Origin: an uncultured Lachnospiraceae bacterium
GTDB taxonomy: Bacteria > Bacillota > Clostridia > Lachnospirales > Lachnospiraceae
Direction of reading: 5' to 3'
Assembly (NCBI GenBank): GCA_947626945.1
Contig: CANQUC010000003.1
Span: 1 to 64,000 of the forward strand
DNA: 64,000 nt
Shown here piece by piece: positions 6,665 through 16,668 of this stretch. A model generated the notes under the pieces. That model was not told where the DNA came from, searched no databases, and was given only the letters and a program-made list of their open reading frames with translations. Position 1 is the stretch's first letter. Every line of letters begins with the position of its first letter. Made by a program: the position numbers and the translations under genes.

Positions 6665-8704
6665 TCAGAAAGTGACAGACCAGCTCTTGTCCAGCTGCTC
6701 CGTATCCAGGAACATGATCACGGTTCCGGAATGGTTGCCCTCGGTTCCCTTAACGGACTTGGTAATAGGGAAATCCTCCCTCTGCAGCCGGCCTTCATAG
6801 ATCACCGTTGTCTTTTCCTCACCGTCGATCTCTTCTACCAGTTTCAGCTTGATATAAGCGCTTTCAAAATCCGACGGCAGCTGAGAAAGGTCAATGGTCA
6901 CCTTGCCATTTCCGCCCTCCAGCAGGTTGGGATCGGAGGTTTTCTCCGGCTCGGGGGTAGACGTGGGCCTGCTTAAGTCTGCGCCCTTATTCAGCACCAG
7001 ATCGATCTGGGTGCCTTCCTCCACGGTTTTTCCGGATGCAATGCTCTGATAGACCACGCAGCCTTCGTCCACGGAGCTGTCAAAGCTGTCGGATTCCGTC
7101 AGCTTGCCCAGCACCAGTCCGTTGCTCTCCAGCCGCTCTATGGCGGATTCCTTTGTCCGTCCGATGAGATCGGGCACCGATACGGATTCCCGGCTTTTTC
7201 CGCGGCTGATCAGCAGGGTCACCTCGTCCCCTTTCCGGGCTTCGGAACCGGCCGCCGGCGTAGTGGAGATCACGCAGCCCACATCAATGCTGTCGTCATA
7301 TTCATAGCCGCCCTCTTTTACAACCAGGCCTTTCTGCTCCAGCTCCGCGGTGGCCTTTTCCTCCGTCATGCCGGACACATCTTCAATATTGAAAAAGGTA
7401 GGGCCGGAGCTGACCGTTACATAAATGGTAGTATGAATATCCACCACCTCATTGGGATCCACGCTCTGTCCCATGATCAGCCCTTCCGCCACGTCGTCAG
7501 AATAGTCATAGCCGCTGCGCCGGATGCCCAGATTCATATCGTTGAGCTTTTCTTTTGCTTCCTCCTCGGTCATGTTGGTCAGATCGATCATGATCCGCTG
7601 GGTTTCCTTATTAAATTCCACTTTCTCCGTAGACGCGGGAGAACCGCCGTCCTGCCTGGCTTCCCGCAGAGTATGCCACACGGAATATCCCATGAAAATG
7701 GCAAGACCTACAATGATCACCGCCGCAAACACGCCAAGCACCGACATGACTCTGTCGATTTTGGGATTGACCTCGGACTCTTCCGTCTCGTCGGCAAGTT
7801 CCTCTTCCACATCCTCCTGAAGATCTTCCTGCTCTTCCGTTTCCTCCTCAGGCTCTTCCTGTACGGGAGCCTGGGCCTCAGCAGAAGTGACCAGAGACCT
7901 TTTCAGATCGTCGATCAGCTGACCCATATTCTGATAACGGTTGTCCGGATTCCGCTCCGTACATTTCAGCACAATGGCTTCCAGACTGTCGGGAATCTCG
8001 GGAACCAGTTTTTTTGGAGATGGAACGCCCTCCTGGATATGCTGCAGGGCAATGGATACGGTAGTATCTCCGTCAAAAGGCACTCTTCCCGTCAGCATTT
8101 CATAGATGGTAATGCCCAAAGAGTAGATGTCGCTCTTTTCGTTGCTGCCGTCTCCCCGGGCCTGCTCCGGAGATGTGTAATGAACGGATCCCATTACGGT
8201 GTTGTCGCCGGTGGTATCGGCAGTCGCGGCCTTGGCAATGCCGAAATCCGTTACCTTTGCCTTGCCTTCTCTGGAAATGATAATGTTCTGGGGCTTAATG
8301 TCCCGATGAATGATATGATTGTTGTGGGCCGCCTCAATACCCATGGACACCTGCACCGCGATGCTGGTGGTCTCCCGGATGGTCAGCTTCCCTTTCTTTT
8401 CAATGTATTTTTTCAGGGTGATGCCGTCTACCAGTTCCATGACGATATAGTACAATCCGTCATCCTCACCCACGTCGTAAACGCTGACAATATTAGGATG
8501 GGTAAAGCCTGCCGCCGCCTTGGCTTCGTCCCGGAACCTGGAGATAAACGTCTTGTCCTCGCTCAGTTCCCTTTTCATCACCTTTACCGCTACAAAACGG
8601 TTCAGCTTCTGATCCTTTGCCTTGTAAACATTGGCCATCCCGCCGGCGCCTACCCGGTCCATGATCTCATATCTTTGTCCGATTATTGTTCCGGTCGCTA
8701 ACAT
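6665..8704 (-). CDS. prkC: Membrane Ser/Thr protein kinase with three PASTA repeats
   Basis: Hanks-type kinase that senses muropeptides or lipid II and phosphorylates cell-wall and division proteins. The cytoplasmic kinase domain (residues about 11-275) has Lys41, HRDIKPQN (Asp135) and DFG (153-155). A Glu-rich juxtamembrane stretch and one transmembrane helix (about 335-355) follow, then three extracellular PASTA repeats and an extra C-terminal domain of about 90 residues after a Thr/Pro linker. The start overlaps the prpC stop by 7 bases, so phosphatase and kinase are translationally coupled. Confidence 0.96.
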   Translation of the reverse strand: MLATGTIIGQRYEIMDRVGAGGMANVYKAKDQKLNRFVAVKVMKRELSEDKTFISRFRDEAKAAAGFTHPNIVSVYDVGEDDGLYYIVMELVDGITLKKYIEKKGKLTIRETTSIAVQVSMGIEAAHNNHIIHRDIKPQNIIISREGKAKVTDFGIAKAATADTTGDNTVMGSVHYTSPEQARGDGSNEKSDIYSLGITIYEMLTGRVPFDGDTTVSIALQHIQEGVPSPKKLVPEIPDSLEAIVLKCTERNPDNRYQNMGQLIDDLKRSLVTSAEAQAPVQEEPEEETEEQEDLQEDVEEELADETEESEVNPKIDRVMSVLGVFAAVIIVGLAIFMGYSVWHTLREARQDGGSPASTEKVEFNKETQRIMIDLTNMTEEEAKEKLNDMNLGIRRSGYDYSDDVAEGLIMGQSVDPNEVVDIHTTIYVTVSSGPTFFNIEDVSGMTEEKATAELEQKGLVVKEGGYEYDDSIDVGCVISTTPAAGSEARKGDEVTLLISRGKSRESVSVPDLIGRTKESAIERLESNGLVLGKLTESDSFDSSVDEGCVVYQSIASGKTVEEGTQIDLVLNKGADLSRPTSTPEPEKTSDPNLLEGGNGKVTIDLSQLPSDFESAYIKLKLVEEIDGEEKTTVIYEGRLQREDFPITKSVKGTEGNHSGTVIMFLDTEQLDKSWSVTF

Positions 8705-9441
8705 GCTTTCACCTCTTCAGAAAACGGTTCAATCACCACGACGGTTATGTTGTCTTTCCCGCCGTTCTGATTGGCTGCATCAATGAGCGTTTCTGCCTTT
8801 CCTGCAACATCTGTCTGCTGGCTGATCAAAATCCGTATTTCCTCGTCATCCACCATATTGGTGAGCCCGTCCGAGCAGAGAAGCACGGTGTCCCCCGGAT
8901 CCAGCTTTTCATCAAAAAAGTCGATCATCACCTGTTCTTTCACGCCTATCGCTCTTGTAATAATATTTTTCTTGGGATGAAATCTGGCTTCCGAACGTTC
9001 TATCGCGCCGGAACGCACCATTTCCTCCACCAGAGAGTGATCCTTGGTCACCTGCGTGATCCCGTTGTTGATCAGATACAGGCGGCTGTCTCCTACGTTG
9101 GCCACATACAGGCAATCGTCCACAATGGACGCCGCCACCAGGGTGGTTCCCATGCCAAGCAGCCCCTCATCGCTCTGCGCCATATGCAGAAGCTTTTCAT
9201 TGGCCTTTTCTATGGCGCTTCGCAGAATCTTTACCGGATTGTGCTCCGGATCGGAAGAAATATGCGCAACGATCTGTTCAATTGTAGATCTGGAAGCAAC
9301 ATCGCCCGCCTGATGACCTCCCATGCCGTCCGCCACCATAAACAGGTTTGGCAGGTTGCCTACCGGCAGCTCGGAGGTATACACGCTGTCCTGATTGATG
9401 CTCCGTTTTTGCCCTACGTCCGTGATGGCAAATGTTTTCAT
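8698..9441 (-). CDS. prpC: PP2C-type protein phosphatase (Stp1/PrpC)
   Basis: Metal-dependent phosphatase that reverses PrkC phosphorylation. PP2C motifs are visible: FAITDVGQKRSINQDS at the start, FMVADGMGGHQAGDVAS, NVGDSRLYL, and CSDGLTNMVDDEEI with GGKDNITVVVI at the end. I prefer the ATG at 9441 (MKTFAITD) with AAGG 8 bases upstream over a GTG nine bases earlier, giving 247 residues. Confidence 0.96.
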   Translation of the reverse strand: MKTFAITDVGQKRSINQDSVYTSELPVGNLPNLFMVADGMGGHQAGDVASRSTIEQIVAHISSDPEHNPVKILRSAIEKANEKLLHMAQSDEGLLGMGTTLVAASIVDDCLYVANVGDSRLYLINNGITQVTKDHSLVEEMVRSGAIERSEARFHPKKNIITRAIGVKEQVMIDFFDEKLDPGDTVLLCSDGLTNMVDDEEIRILISQQTDVAGKAETLIDAANQNGGKDNITVVVIEPFSEEVKAC

Positions 9442-9455
9442 CTTGTGCACCTTTC

Positions 9456-10502
9456 TCAGCTTTTCAGGGATTTTGCGTAGCGCCTGCGAAGCTGGCCGCA
9501 GGCCCCGTCAATATCTCTGCCCATTTCTCTTCTAATAGTAACATTTATTCCCAATTTTTCAAGTTTATTTTGAAATTCTTTCACAACTTTCTGATCGGAA
9601 GAACTGTATTTTTTTTCTTTTACCGGATTGATCGGGATCAGGTTTACATGGCAGTTTTTTCCTTTCAAAAGGGCCCCCAGAGCGTTGGCGTCCTCCTCCG
9701 AATCGTTGACGCCCCCGGCCAGACTGTACTCAAAGCTGATCCGTCTGCCTGTGGAAGTAAAATACCGGTCGCAGGCGTCCAGCGTTTCCCTGATGGTATA
9801 CCGGTTGGCAATGGGCATCAGTTCCCTGCGCTTTTCGTCGGTTGCCCCATGAAGAGACAGCGCCAGGGTGATCTGGAATTTTTCCTCCGCCAGCTTCAGG
9901 ATCTGCGGCACCAGCCCGCAGGTAGAAACGGTTACGCTTCTCTGGCTCATGTGCATTCCGTTTTCATCTGTGAGCAGCCGGATAAATTTTACCAGATTGT
10001 CGTAGTTGTCCAGAGGCTCTCCCGTCCCCATAACCACCACGTTGGAAATCCGCTCTCCCACGTCCTGGCTGATCCGGTAGATCTGCTCCAGCATTTCCGA
10101 GGGAAGTAGATTCCTTGTGAGACCGTCTATGCCGGAGGCACAGAACCGGCAGCCCATTCTGCAGCCTGCCTGAGAGGAAATACAGACGGAATTGCCGTGA
10201 TGGTACCGCATAAAGACGCTTTCGATCAGATTGCCGTCCTCCAGCTCAAACAGATATTTTCTTGTGCCGTCCAGAAGCGAGCACTGTTTTTTTACTTCCT
10301 TCAGACAGATCCACCTGGTCTTTTGCTCCAGCTGGCTGATGAAGCTGTCCGGAAGATTGGTCATCTGAGCATACTCCGTCACCTGTTTCTGATGGATCCA
10401 GTGATACAGCTGTTTTGCCCGGAACCTTGGCTGTCCCTGGGCCGCTACCCAGCGGCTCAGCTGTTCCAGATCCATGGATTTGATCTCTGTTTTTTCACTC
10501 AC
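9456..10502 (-). CDS. rlmN: Dual-specificity RNA methyltransferase RlmN
   Basis: Radical SAM enzyme that makes 2-methyladenosine at 23S A2503 and in some tRNAs. The iron-sulfur motif CRMGCRFC and the MGTGEPLDNYDN segment are intact, and the length of 348 residues is normal. It uses a GTG start overlapping the rsmB stop by 8 bases, with AAGG about 9 bases upstream. Confidence 0.97.
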   Translation of the reverse strand: MSEKTEIKSMDLEQLSRWVAAQGQPRFRAKQLYHWIHQKQVTEYAQMTNLPDSFISQLEQKTRWICLKEVKKQCSLLDGTRKYLFELEDGNLIESVFMRYHHGNSVCISSQAGCRMGCRFCASGIDGLTRNLLPSEMLEQIYRISQDVGERISNVVVMGTGEPLDNYDNLVKFIRLLTDENGMHMSQRSVTVSTCGLVPQILKLAEEKFQITLALSLHGATDEKRRELMPIANRYTIRETLDACDRYFTSTGRRISFEYSLAGGVNDSEEDANALGALLKGKNCHVNLIPINPVKEKKYSSSDQKVVKEFQNKLEKLGINVTIRREMGRDIDGACGQLRRRYAKSLKS

Positions 10503-11886
10503 AATCGTTCACCTTTCTGCGCAGCCTGGCCATAAAAAACCCGTCGCAGGCATGAATCCCCGGCAGCAGCTGCAGATACCCCTCCGGCACAGAGGGCTCC
10601 GCCTGAAGCTCTTCGCATAAATAAGGCTCCAGACTTTCCGTCTGAAAGGGATACCGCTCTGTAAACCAGGAGACCATGTCCTCATTTTCTCCCCTGTTCA
10701 CCGTACAGGTACTGTAGATCAGCACCCCGCCGGGCTTCACATAGCGCCACACCACATCCAGGATCTGTTTCTGCAGTCGGATCAGTTCTGCCTGCTGCTC
10801 TTCTGTCATACGGTATTTGATGTCCTTTTTCTTTCCGATCACGCCCAGACCGGAGCAGGGCAGATCTGCCAGCAGGATGTCGGCTTTTTCCTGAAATTGC
10901 TGATCAAACACGCGGGCGTCCCATTTCTGGATCACCAGATTTTCCGCGCCAAGCCGCTTTCGGTTTTCTTCGATCCGGTCTGTTTTCTCTTCGTAAAGGT
11001 CTCTTGCGTAAACCGTTCCGGTGCCTTCCAGCAGGTCGGCCACATGCAGGCTTTTTCCGCCGGGCGCCGCGCATACGTCCAGCACAAGGTCTCCCTTACG
11101 CGGCGCGGCGATTTCTCCCGCCAGCATGGAGCTGACGTCCTGAACCGTGATCCTGCCTTCCAAAAAGGCCGTCAGAGCTTCCGGCCGGTCCACGCCGGTC
11201 AGCTGCAGGCAATAGGGAAGATAGGGATGTACGTTTACGCGAACCCCCTCTTTTTCCAGGCTTCGGATACATTCCTCCACCGATGCTTTTCCAGTCTTCC
11301 GGCAGCGCACCGTCAGCGGCCGCGCCTCCAGAAAAGAGGCCAGCATCTTTTTTACAGTATCCGCCGAATAGACCCCAAGCCATTTGGCAACGATCCATTC
11401 CGGCATGGAATAGGCAACGGACAGGGCTTTTACAAAGTCCGATTCCACAGATAAGGCGTCTGTTTTGGGAATCTCTCTGGAAATGTTTCTCAGCACGCCG
11501 TTTACAAAGCCTTTCAGACCCCGGAAGCCTTTTTTCTCCGCCAGCTTTACGCTTTCGTTGCAGACGGCGGAAGCAGGCACGCTGTCCATAAACAGCAGCT
11601 GATAAACGCCAAGCCTGAGAATCTCCCGGATCACCGGCTTTAATTTTTTCACAGGCACTCTGGAAAACCGGCCAATGATATCATCCAGCCGGATCTGCTG
11701 CTCCAGCGTTCCATCCGCCAGCCTTGTGAGAAAAGCCCGGTCCCGCTTTTCCAGATATTGATACTTGTCCAGCACGTCCTTTAAAACCCGGTTGCTGTAC
11801 TGTCCTTTTTCATTTACTTCCAGCAGGATCTCCAGGGCCAGGGCCCGCAGGTTGACCCCGGATCTGCCTGCGGAATGATCAGTCAC
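10495..11886 (-). CDS. rsmB: 16S rRNA (cytosine-C5)-methyltransferase RsmB
   Basis: SAM-dependent enzyme that methylates C967 of 16S rRNA. An N-terminal NusB-like domain (residues about 10-140) is followed by the Fmu methyltransferase domain with VCAAPGGKSLH, DLPCSGLGVIGKKKD and the second catalytic cysteine in YSTCTVNRGENE. The preferred start is GTG at 11886, five bases after GGAGG; a TTG at 11898 overlaps that SD. It overlaps the upstream peptidase gene by 8 bases. Confidence 0.94.
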   Translation of the reverse strand: MTDHSAGRSGVNLRALALEILLEVNEKGQYSNRVLKDVLDKYQYLEKRDRAFLTRLADGTLEQQIRLDDIIGRFSRVPVKKLKPVIREILRLGVYQLLFMDSVPASAVCNESVKLAEKKGFRGLKGFVNGVLRNISREIPKTDALSVESDFVKALSVAYSMPEWIVAKWLGVYSADTVKKMLASFLEARPLTVRCRKTGKASVEECIRSLEKEGVRVNVHPYLPYCLQLTGVDRPEALTAFLEGRITVQDVSSMLAGEIAAPRKGDLVLDVCAAPGGKSLHVADLLEGTGTVYARDLYEEKTDRIEENRKRLGAENLVIQKWDARVFDQQFQEKADILLADLPCSGLGVIGKKKDIKYRMTEEQQAELIRLQKQILDVVWRYVKPGGVLIYSTCTVNRGENEDMVSWFTERYPFQTESLEPYLCEELQAEPSVPEGYLQLLPGIHACDGFFMARLRRKVNDCE

Positions 11887-12634
11887 GTCTTCCTCCAAAC
11901 AGGATGATCAGGCGGAGCAGCTGCAAAATGGAGGAAACCGCTCCAGCCACATAGGTCAGGGCCGCCGCCGAAAGAACCTTTTTGGCCCCTGACATCTCTT
12001 CAGAAGACAAAAAACCGGTGGAATCCACAATGCGCAGCGCTCTCGCGGACGCGTTGAACTCCACAGGCAGCGTCACCAGCTGAAACAGCACGGCCAGAGA
12101 AAACAGCAGGATCCCCAGGTTCACAAGAAATCCCGCGGCGCCGCTGCCGATCCAGAACCCCAGAAGCAGGCCGATCAGGATCATAGGCCACGCCAGTGTG
12201 CTGCCCAGATTGACCAGGGGCACAAGGGCGCTTCTGATTTTCAGAGGCACATAGCCTTTCTGATGCTGCACCGCGTGTCCGCATTCATGGGCCGCTACGC
12301 CCACAGCCGCAAGAGAGGAGGATCCATACACCTCCGGAGACAAAGAGACCGTCTTTTTCCGGGGATCATAGTGATCCGTCAGATGTCCGGATACCTGCTG
12401 CACCTGCACATCCGTAATCCCGGAGAGAGACAGAATCCGTCTTGCCGCTTCCGCGCCGGTAATGCCCGCGCGGCTGCGTACCCGGGAATATTTTTTAAAG
12501 TTAGAATTGACCGCCGCGGAGGCCCCAAGGCACAGGAGCACGCCTGCCACAACAAGCAGGTAAGTCCAGTCCAGATAAAACCCATAGGGCCGGTAGCCGT
12601 AATAGGTCAGAATCCAGTTGGTCATTTCATTCAT
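11879..12634 (-). CDS. Membrane zinc metallopeptidase, YugP family
   Basis: Predicted integral membrane peptidase of 251 residues. The zinc motif AAHECGHAVQ lies near residue 118, between an N-terminal helix (WTYLLVVAGVLLCLGASAAV) and three C-terminal hydrophobic segments. YugP-family members are widespread in Firmicutes and their substrate is unknown. The gene overlaps both neighbours. Confidence 0.9.
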   Translation of the reverse strand: MNEMTNWILTYYGYRPYGFYLDWTYLLVVAGVLLCLGASAAVNSNFKKYSRVRSRAGITGAEAARRILSLSGITDVQVQQVSGHLTDHYDPRKKTVSLSPEVYGSSSLAAVGVAAHECGHAVQHQKGYVPLKIRSALVPLVNLGSTLAWPMILIGLLLGFWIGSGAAGFLVNLGILLFSLAVLFQLVTLPVEFNASARALRIVDSTGFLSSEEMSGAKKVLSAAALTYVAGAVSSILQLLRLIILFGGRRD

Positions 12635-12914
12635 CAGTTCCTTTCTGTTTCACCTGCTCCTTTTCTTTCCGTTCCAGCAAAAGGAGCCTGTTTTGATAGT
12701 TGACTCTGAAAAAAAGCGGCGCCAGAATGCCAAAGGGGCTGGCAACCGCAAGGATCCCCAACAGATCCACTGTCTTTTTGGCCCAGGACGCATCCGGCGC
12801 GAAGCGGATGATCAGAAGCTCCGCCGCCACGGAAGCCGCCAGCACCACGGCAAAAATCCATGTGATCCGCATACAGAGCCTGATCTTTAACATAAGGCCC
12901 TCTTTCTCTTCCAT
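12627..12914 (-). CDS. Small two-helix membrane protein, unknown function
   Basis: A protein of 95 residues with hydrophobic segments at about 13-35 and 48-68 and a basic, Lys/Gln-rich cytoplasmic tail. I do not recognise a family. It lies 11 bases after fmt and overlaps the peptidase gene (TGA within its ATGAATGA start), so it is likely translated with the peptidase and might be its partner; that is inference. Confidence 0.65.
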   Translation of the reverse strand: MEEKEGLMLKIRLCMRITWIFAVVLAASVAAELLIIRFAPDASWAKKTVDLLGILAVASPFGILAPLFFRVNYQNRLLLLERKEKEQVKQKGTDE

Positions 12915-12925
12915 ACCTGTCCCTC

Positions 12926-13885
12926 CTAGTTTTTTTCACCAAGCACCGCCCCCGGCGACAGGGCATAACCCCGCAGAAACGCGCCGGCGTCCATCCGTTT
13001 TTTTCCTTCCAGCTGCAGGCTGGTGATCTGCAGGTATCCGCTGCCGGTGGCAACCGTTATGGCATCCTTTTCCAGACGGACGATCTGTCCGGGAAGAGAC
13101 GGTTCCTTTTCCCGGCTTTCATCCCCAGGCTCCGGCAGCACCTTTGCCTCCCAGATCTTCAGGGTCTTTCCCTGAAGTCCTGTATAAGCGCTGGGCCATG
13201 GATTCAGTCCCCGTACCAGACGCTGGATCTCTGCGGCGCTTTTGCTCCAGTCGATCCGACCCGACTCTTTTTTCAGCATGCCTACATAAGTAGCGTCTTC
13301 ATTTTTTTGTTTTTCAAACAGCGCTTTTCCTTTTTCCAGATCTTCCAGGGCTTCAAGAAGCAGCTTTGCTCCCGCTAAAGCCAGCTTGTCGTGAAGACTG
13401 CCTCCGGTTTCGTCTTCCCCGATGGGCACCCTGACCTTTGCGATCATATCTCCGGTATCCAGACCTTCATCCATCTGCATTACGGTGACGCCGGTGACGT
13501 TCTCCCCGTCAATGATGCTCTGCTGGATCGGCGACGCGCCGCGGTATTTGGGAAGCAGAGAGGCATGTACGTTGACGCATCCCAGGGCGGGAAGCGTTAA
13601 AATGCTTTTTGGAAGAATCTGGCCGTAGGCAATGACCACCCCGATGTCGGCGGGATATTTTTTCAGCTCCTCCTGCCATACGGCGTCTTTGATCCGCTCC
13701 GGCTGCAGCACCGGAATGCCCAGGGACAGCGCAGCCTCCTTTACCGGCGGAAAGGAAACATGCTTTCCACGGCCTTTCTGCCGGTCAGGCTGGGTCACGC
13801 AGAGCACCACCTGATGGCCTGCCCCGGCAAGAGCTTTCAGCGCCGGCACAGAAAAATCCGGCGTTCCCATGAAAATGATCCGCAT
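12926..13885 (-). CDS. fmt: Methionyl-tRNA formyltransferase
   Basis: Formylates initiator Met-tRNA using 10-formyl-tetrahydrofolate. The 319 residues include the FMGTPDFSVPAL start, the catalytic HASLLPKYRGASPIQQSI segment and the C-terminal OB-like domain. It sits 5 bases after def, the usual pair, with GGAG 9 bases before the ATG. Confidence 0.97.
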   Translation of the reverse strand: MRIIFMGTPDFSVPALKALAGAGHQVVLCVTQPDRQKGRGKHVSFPPVKEAALSLGIPVLQPERIKDAVWQEELKKYPADIGVVIAYGQILPKSILTLPALGCVNVHASLLPKYRGASPIQQSIIDGENVTGVTVMQMDEGLDTGDMIAKVRVPIGEDETGGSLHDKLALAGAKLLLEALEDLEKGKALFEKQKNEDATYVGMLKKESGRIDWSKSAAEIQRLVRGLNPWPSAYTGLQGKTLKIWEAKVLPEPGDESREKEPSLPGQIVRLEKDAITVATGSGYLQITSLQLEGKKRMDAGAFLRGYALSPGAVLGEKN

Positions 13886-13890
13886 GGCCG

Positions 13891-14415
13891 TCAGCTCCTT
13901 TCCCCGCGGCGGGGATCTCCGGACGTTTCCGGTTCCTCCTCGACGGCGGCATCGTGGAGTTCCCCTTCCACCAGATCCACATACAGCTTTCCTTCCAAAT
14001 GATCACATTCATGACAAATGGCCCGGGCAAGAAGTTCCTCTCCCTCCAGCTCATACCATTCCATATCCCGATCCTGAAACCGCACTTTCACATGGTTGGG
14101 CCTGGTTACCTGTCCGCATTTTCCCGCAAGGCTCAGACAGCCCTCGTCCCCGGTCTGCTCCCCGGAGGTTTCCAGGATCTGGGGATTGATCAGCACAATG
14201 GGATCCGGTTCCTCGCCTCCCACGTCGATGACCACAATTCTTTTCAGCACCCCTACCTGAGGCGCTGCCAGTCCTACGCCGTTTGCCTCATACATGGTAT
14301 CCAGCATATCGTCGATCAGGGTCTGGAGCCTGGGGGTCATCACTTTTACCGGCTTGCACACCTTGCGGAGCACCGGTTCTCCTACGGTTCTGATATTTCG
14401 GATTGCCATACGCAC
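13891..14415 (-). CDS. def: Peptide deformylase
   Basis: Metal enzyme that removes the N-formyl group from new proteins, complementing fmt. The three motifs GVGLAAPQVG, EGCLSL and HECDHLEG are intact in 174 residues. The C-terminus carries an acidic, Arg-ended extension of about 25 residues. Two starts are possible: GTG at 14415 (5 bases after AAGGA) and ATG at 14409 (11 bases after it); the first has better spacing. Confidence 0.96.
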   Translation of the reverse strand: MRMAIRNIRTVGEPVLRKVCKPVKVMTPRLQTLIDDMLDTMYEANGVGLAAPQVGVLKRIVVIDVGGEEPDPIVLINPQILETSGEQTGDEGCLSLAGKCGQVTRPNHVKVRFQDRDMEWYELEGEELLARAICHECDHLEGKLYVDLVEGELHDAAVEEEPETSGDPRRGERS

Positions 14416-14436
14416 ATCGTTCCTTTCTGTATACGG

Positions 14437-16668
14437 TCAGTATTCCTGCATGGGATCCAGGTCAAACTGCACGGTTCCTCCCGCAAACTGCCCGTTCTGT
14501 TCTATGTATTGCTCCAGCAGCTTCCGAATGTCTGCCAGATTGTTTTGTGATTCCTGCTTCAGATAAATGGTCCGCCTGTACAGATCCCGTACCTTGGACA
14601 GGGAAGCCGGCGCCGGCCCCATACATTCCGCCGGAATCTGCTTCAGGATCCGCTTCAGCTGTTCTTTTAACAGGTTTGCCAGCTCATCGGCCAGCGATTC
14701 CTCTTCGGAGGCAATGAGAACAGCCATCATATGCGCCGCCGGAGGATATCCTGCCAGCAGCCGGTATCCCATCTCTTCCTCATAAAACCGCCTGTAATCA
14801 TGTTTTGCCGCGGCCTGTACGGCGTAATGCTCCGGCTGGTAGGTCTGGATGATCACCTGGCCCGGTTTTCTGCTTCTTCCCGCCCGGCCAGCCGCCTGCG
14901 CAAGAAGCTGAAAGGTTCTCTCCGCCGCCCGGTAATCCGGCACCATCAGAGACAGATCCGCCGCCAGCACACCCATCAGCGTCACATTTTTAAAATCATG
15001 CCCCTTGACAATCATCTGCGTACCGATGAGAATGTCGGCGTCGCCGCTGGCAAACCGTTCCAGCACCGCCTCATGTCCGCCCTTGCCCCTTGTGGTATCC
15101 ATATCCATGCGAAGCACCCTTGCCTGTGGGAACCGGCGTTTTACCGCCTCCTCCACCTGCTGGGTCCCGGCCCGGAACGTGCCGATATAAGGCGATCCGC
15201 ATTGGGGGCACTTCTTTTCCATGGCCTTTGTGTAGCCGCAGTAATGACAGTGCAGCCTGCCGTCCCTGTGATAGGAAAGGGATACGTCACAGTGAGGGCA
15301 TTTGATCACCTGGCCGCACTCCCGGCAGGAGACAAATCCCGCAAAGCCTCTGCGGTTTAAAAAGAGCATAGTCTGCTCTCCCTTTTCCAGCTGTTTTTCA
15401 ATGGCTTCCAGAAGCATTCCGCTGAACATGGAGCGGTTGCCCGCGGCAAGCTCTTTTCGCATATCCGCGAGGATTACCCCGGGAAGCGTTCCCTCTCCTC
15501 TTCGCTCTGTCAGGGAAAACAGCCGGTATTCTCCCCTGAGCGCCTTTGTATATGATTCCAGGGAGGGCGTGGCGCTGCCCAGTATGACGCTGGCGCCGGC
15601 CAGCCTGGCCCGTTCCATGGCAGTCTCTCTTGCATGATAGCGGGGCATGGTCTCGCTTTTGTAGGTTCCCTCATGCTCTTCATCTATGATGATAACACCC
15701 AACTGTAAAAAAGGTGTGAACAATGCGCTTCTTGGGCCGATTATCACATCCAGGCCGCCGTTTTTTGCCCGTTCAAACTGATCGTACCGCTCCCCGGCGG
15801 ACATCCGGCTGTGAAGCACCGACACCCGCTCTCCAAACCGCCTGTAAAACCGCATCACGGTCTGATAGGTCAGGGCGATCTCCGGGATCAGCACAATGGC
15901 CTGCTTTCCCATGGCCGCCATTCCCGCGGCGATCTCCATGTAAACCTCTGTCTTGCCGCTTCCGGTAATGCCGTGGATCAGATATGTGCCGTACCGCTGG
16001 TCTCTGTAATCCGCCAGCACCTGATCCACAATGGCCTGCTGGCTTTCATGGAGGACGATGTGGGCTCCCGGATCCTTTGGCACAGGGGGATTCCGGTATT
16101 TCTTTTCGGAAAGGATCTCCACCACGCCCTCTTCCTGAAGAGCTCTTAATGTAGCCCCGGAAATGTGCAGTTTTTTCGTGACCAGTTCATAGGGCAGCCG
16201 GTCATTTTCCGCCAGGGCCTCTAAAAGCCGCAGTTTGGCTTTGGCGTTTTTTTTCTGATACAGCGCCAGACAGTTGGACAGGTCCTGCCCGTTTTTCATA
16301 AGACGCACCTGTTTTGCCTCCAGCCCTTTTACCTTTTGGCGAATGGGAGAGACCGTCTTTAAACACTGGATCATGGTAGCGCCGTAGGTTTCCCGCATCC
16401 ATGCCGCAAGGCGGATGAAATGCTGCTCCACGGACAGACGTCCGGGCGCAATCCCCGCGATCTCCTTTAACCGGTGATCCTCACATTCCGTCCGGTCGGA
16501 AAGTTCCATCACATAACCGCTGATCAGACGGTTTCCTCTGCCAAAGGGCACCTGCACCTCCATGCCCACCGCAAGCTGTCCGTCCAGCTCTTCCGGTATT
16601 TTATACTGAAAAGTCCTATCCAGTTTTTCCAGCGCGATCTCCACGATCACATTTGCGTATCCGGGCAT
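14437..16668 (-). CDS. priA: Primosomal replication protein N' (PriA helicase)
   Basis: 3'-5' helicase that restarts stalled replication forks. The 743 residues show an N-terminal DNA-binding domain, Walker A GITGSGKTEVYM, Walker B IIIDEEHEGTYK, and two Cys4 zinc clusters (CRECGQVIKCPHC and CHYCGYTKAMEKKCPQC) inserted in the helicase core. It begins directly after the murE stop codon. Confidence 0.97.
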   Translation of the reverse strand: MPGYANVIVEIALEKLDRTFQYKIPEELDGQLAVGMEVQVPFGRGNRLISGYVMELSDRTECEDHRLKEIAGIAPGRLSVEQHFIRLAAWMRETYGATMIQCLKTVSPIRQKVKGLEAKQVRLMKNGQDLSNCLALYQKKNAKAKLRLLEALAENDRLPYELVTKKLHISGATLRALQEEGVVEILSEKKYRNPPVPKDPGAHIVLHESQQAIVDQVLADYRDQRYGTYLIHGITGSGKTEVYMEIAAGMAAMGKQAIVLIPEIALTYQTVMRFYRRFGERVSVLHSRMSAGERYDQFERAKNGGLDVIIGPRSALFTPFLQLGVIIIDEEHEGTYKSETMPRYHARETAMERARLAGASVILGSATPSLESYTKALRGEYRLFSLTERRGEGTLPGVILADMRKELAAGNRSMFSGMLLEAIEKQLEKGEQTMLFLNRRGFAGFVSCRECGQVIKCPHCDVSLSYHRDGRLHCHYCGYTKAMEKKCPQCGSPYIGTFRAGTQQVEEAVKRRFPQARVLRMDMDTTRGKGGHEAVLERFASGDADILIGTQMIVKGHDFKNVTLMGVLAADLSLMVPDYRAAERTFQLLAQAAGRAGRSRKPGQVIIQTYQPEHYAVQAAAKHDYRRFYEEEMGYRLLAGYPPAAHMMAVLIASEEESLADELANLLKEQLKRILKQIPAECMGPAPASLSKVRDLYRRTIYLKQESQNNLADIRKLLEQYIEQNGQFAGGTVQFDLDPMQEY

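Noticed and set aside
7433..8701. Long + strand open frame opposite prkC
   Set aside because: The minus-strand kinase has full motifs; this frame is His-rich without domains.
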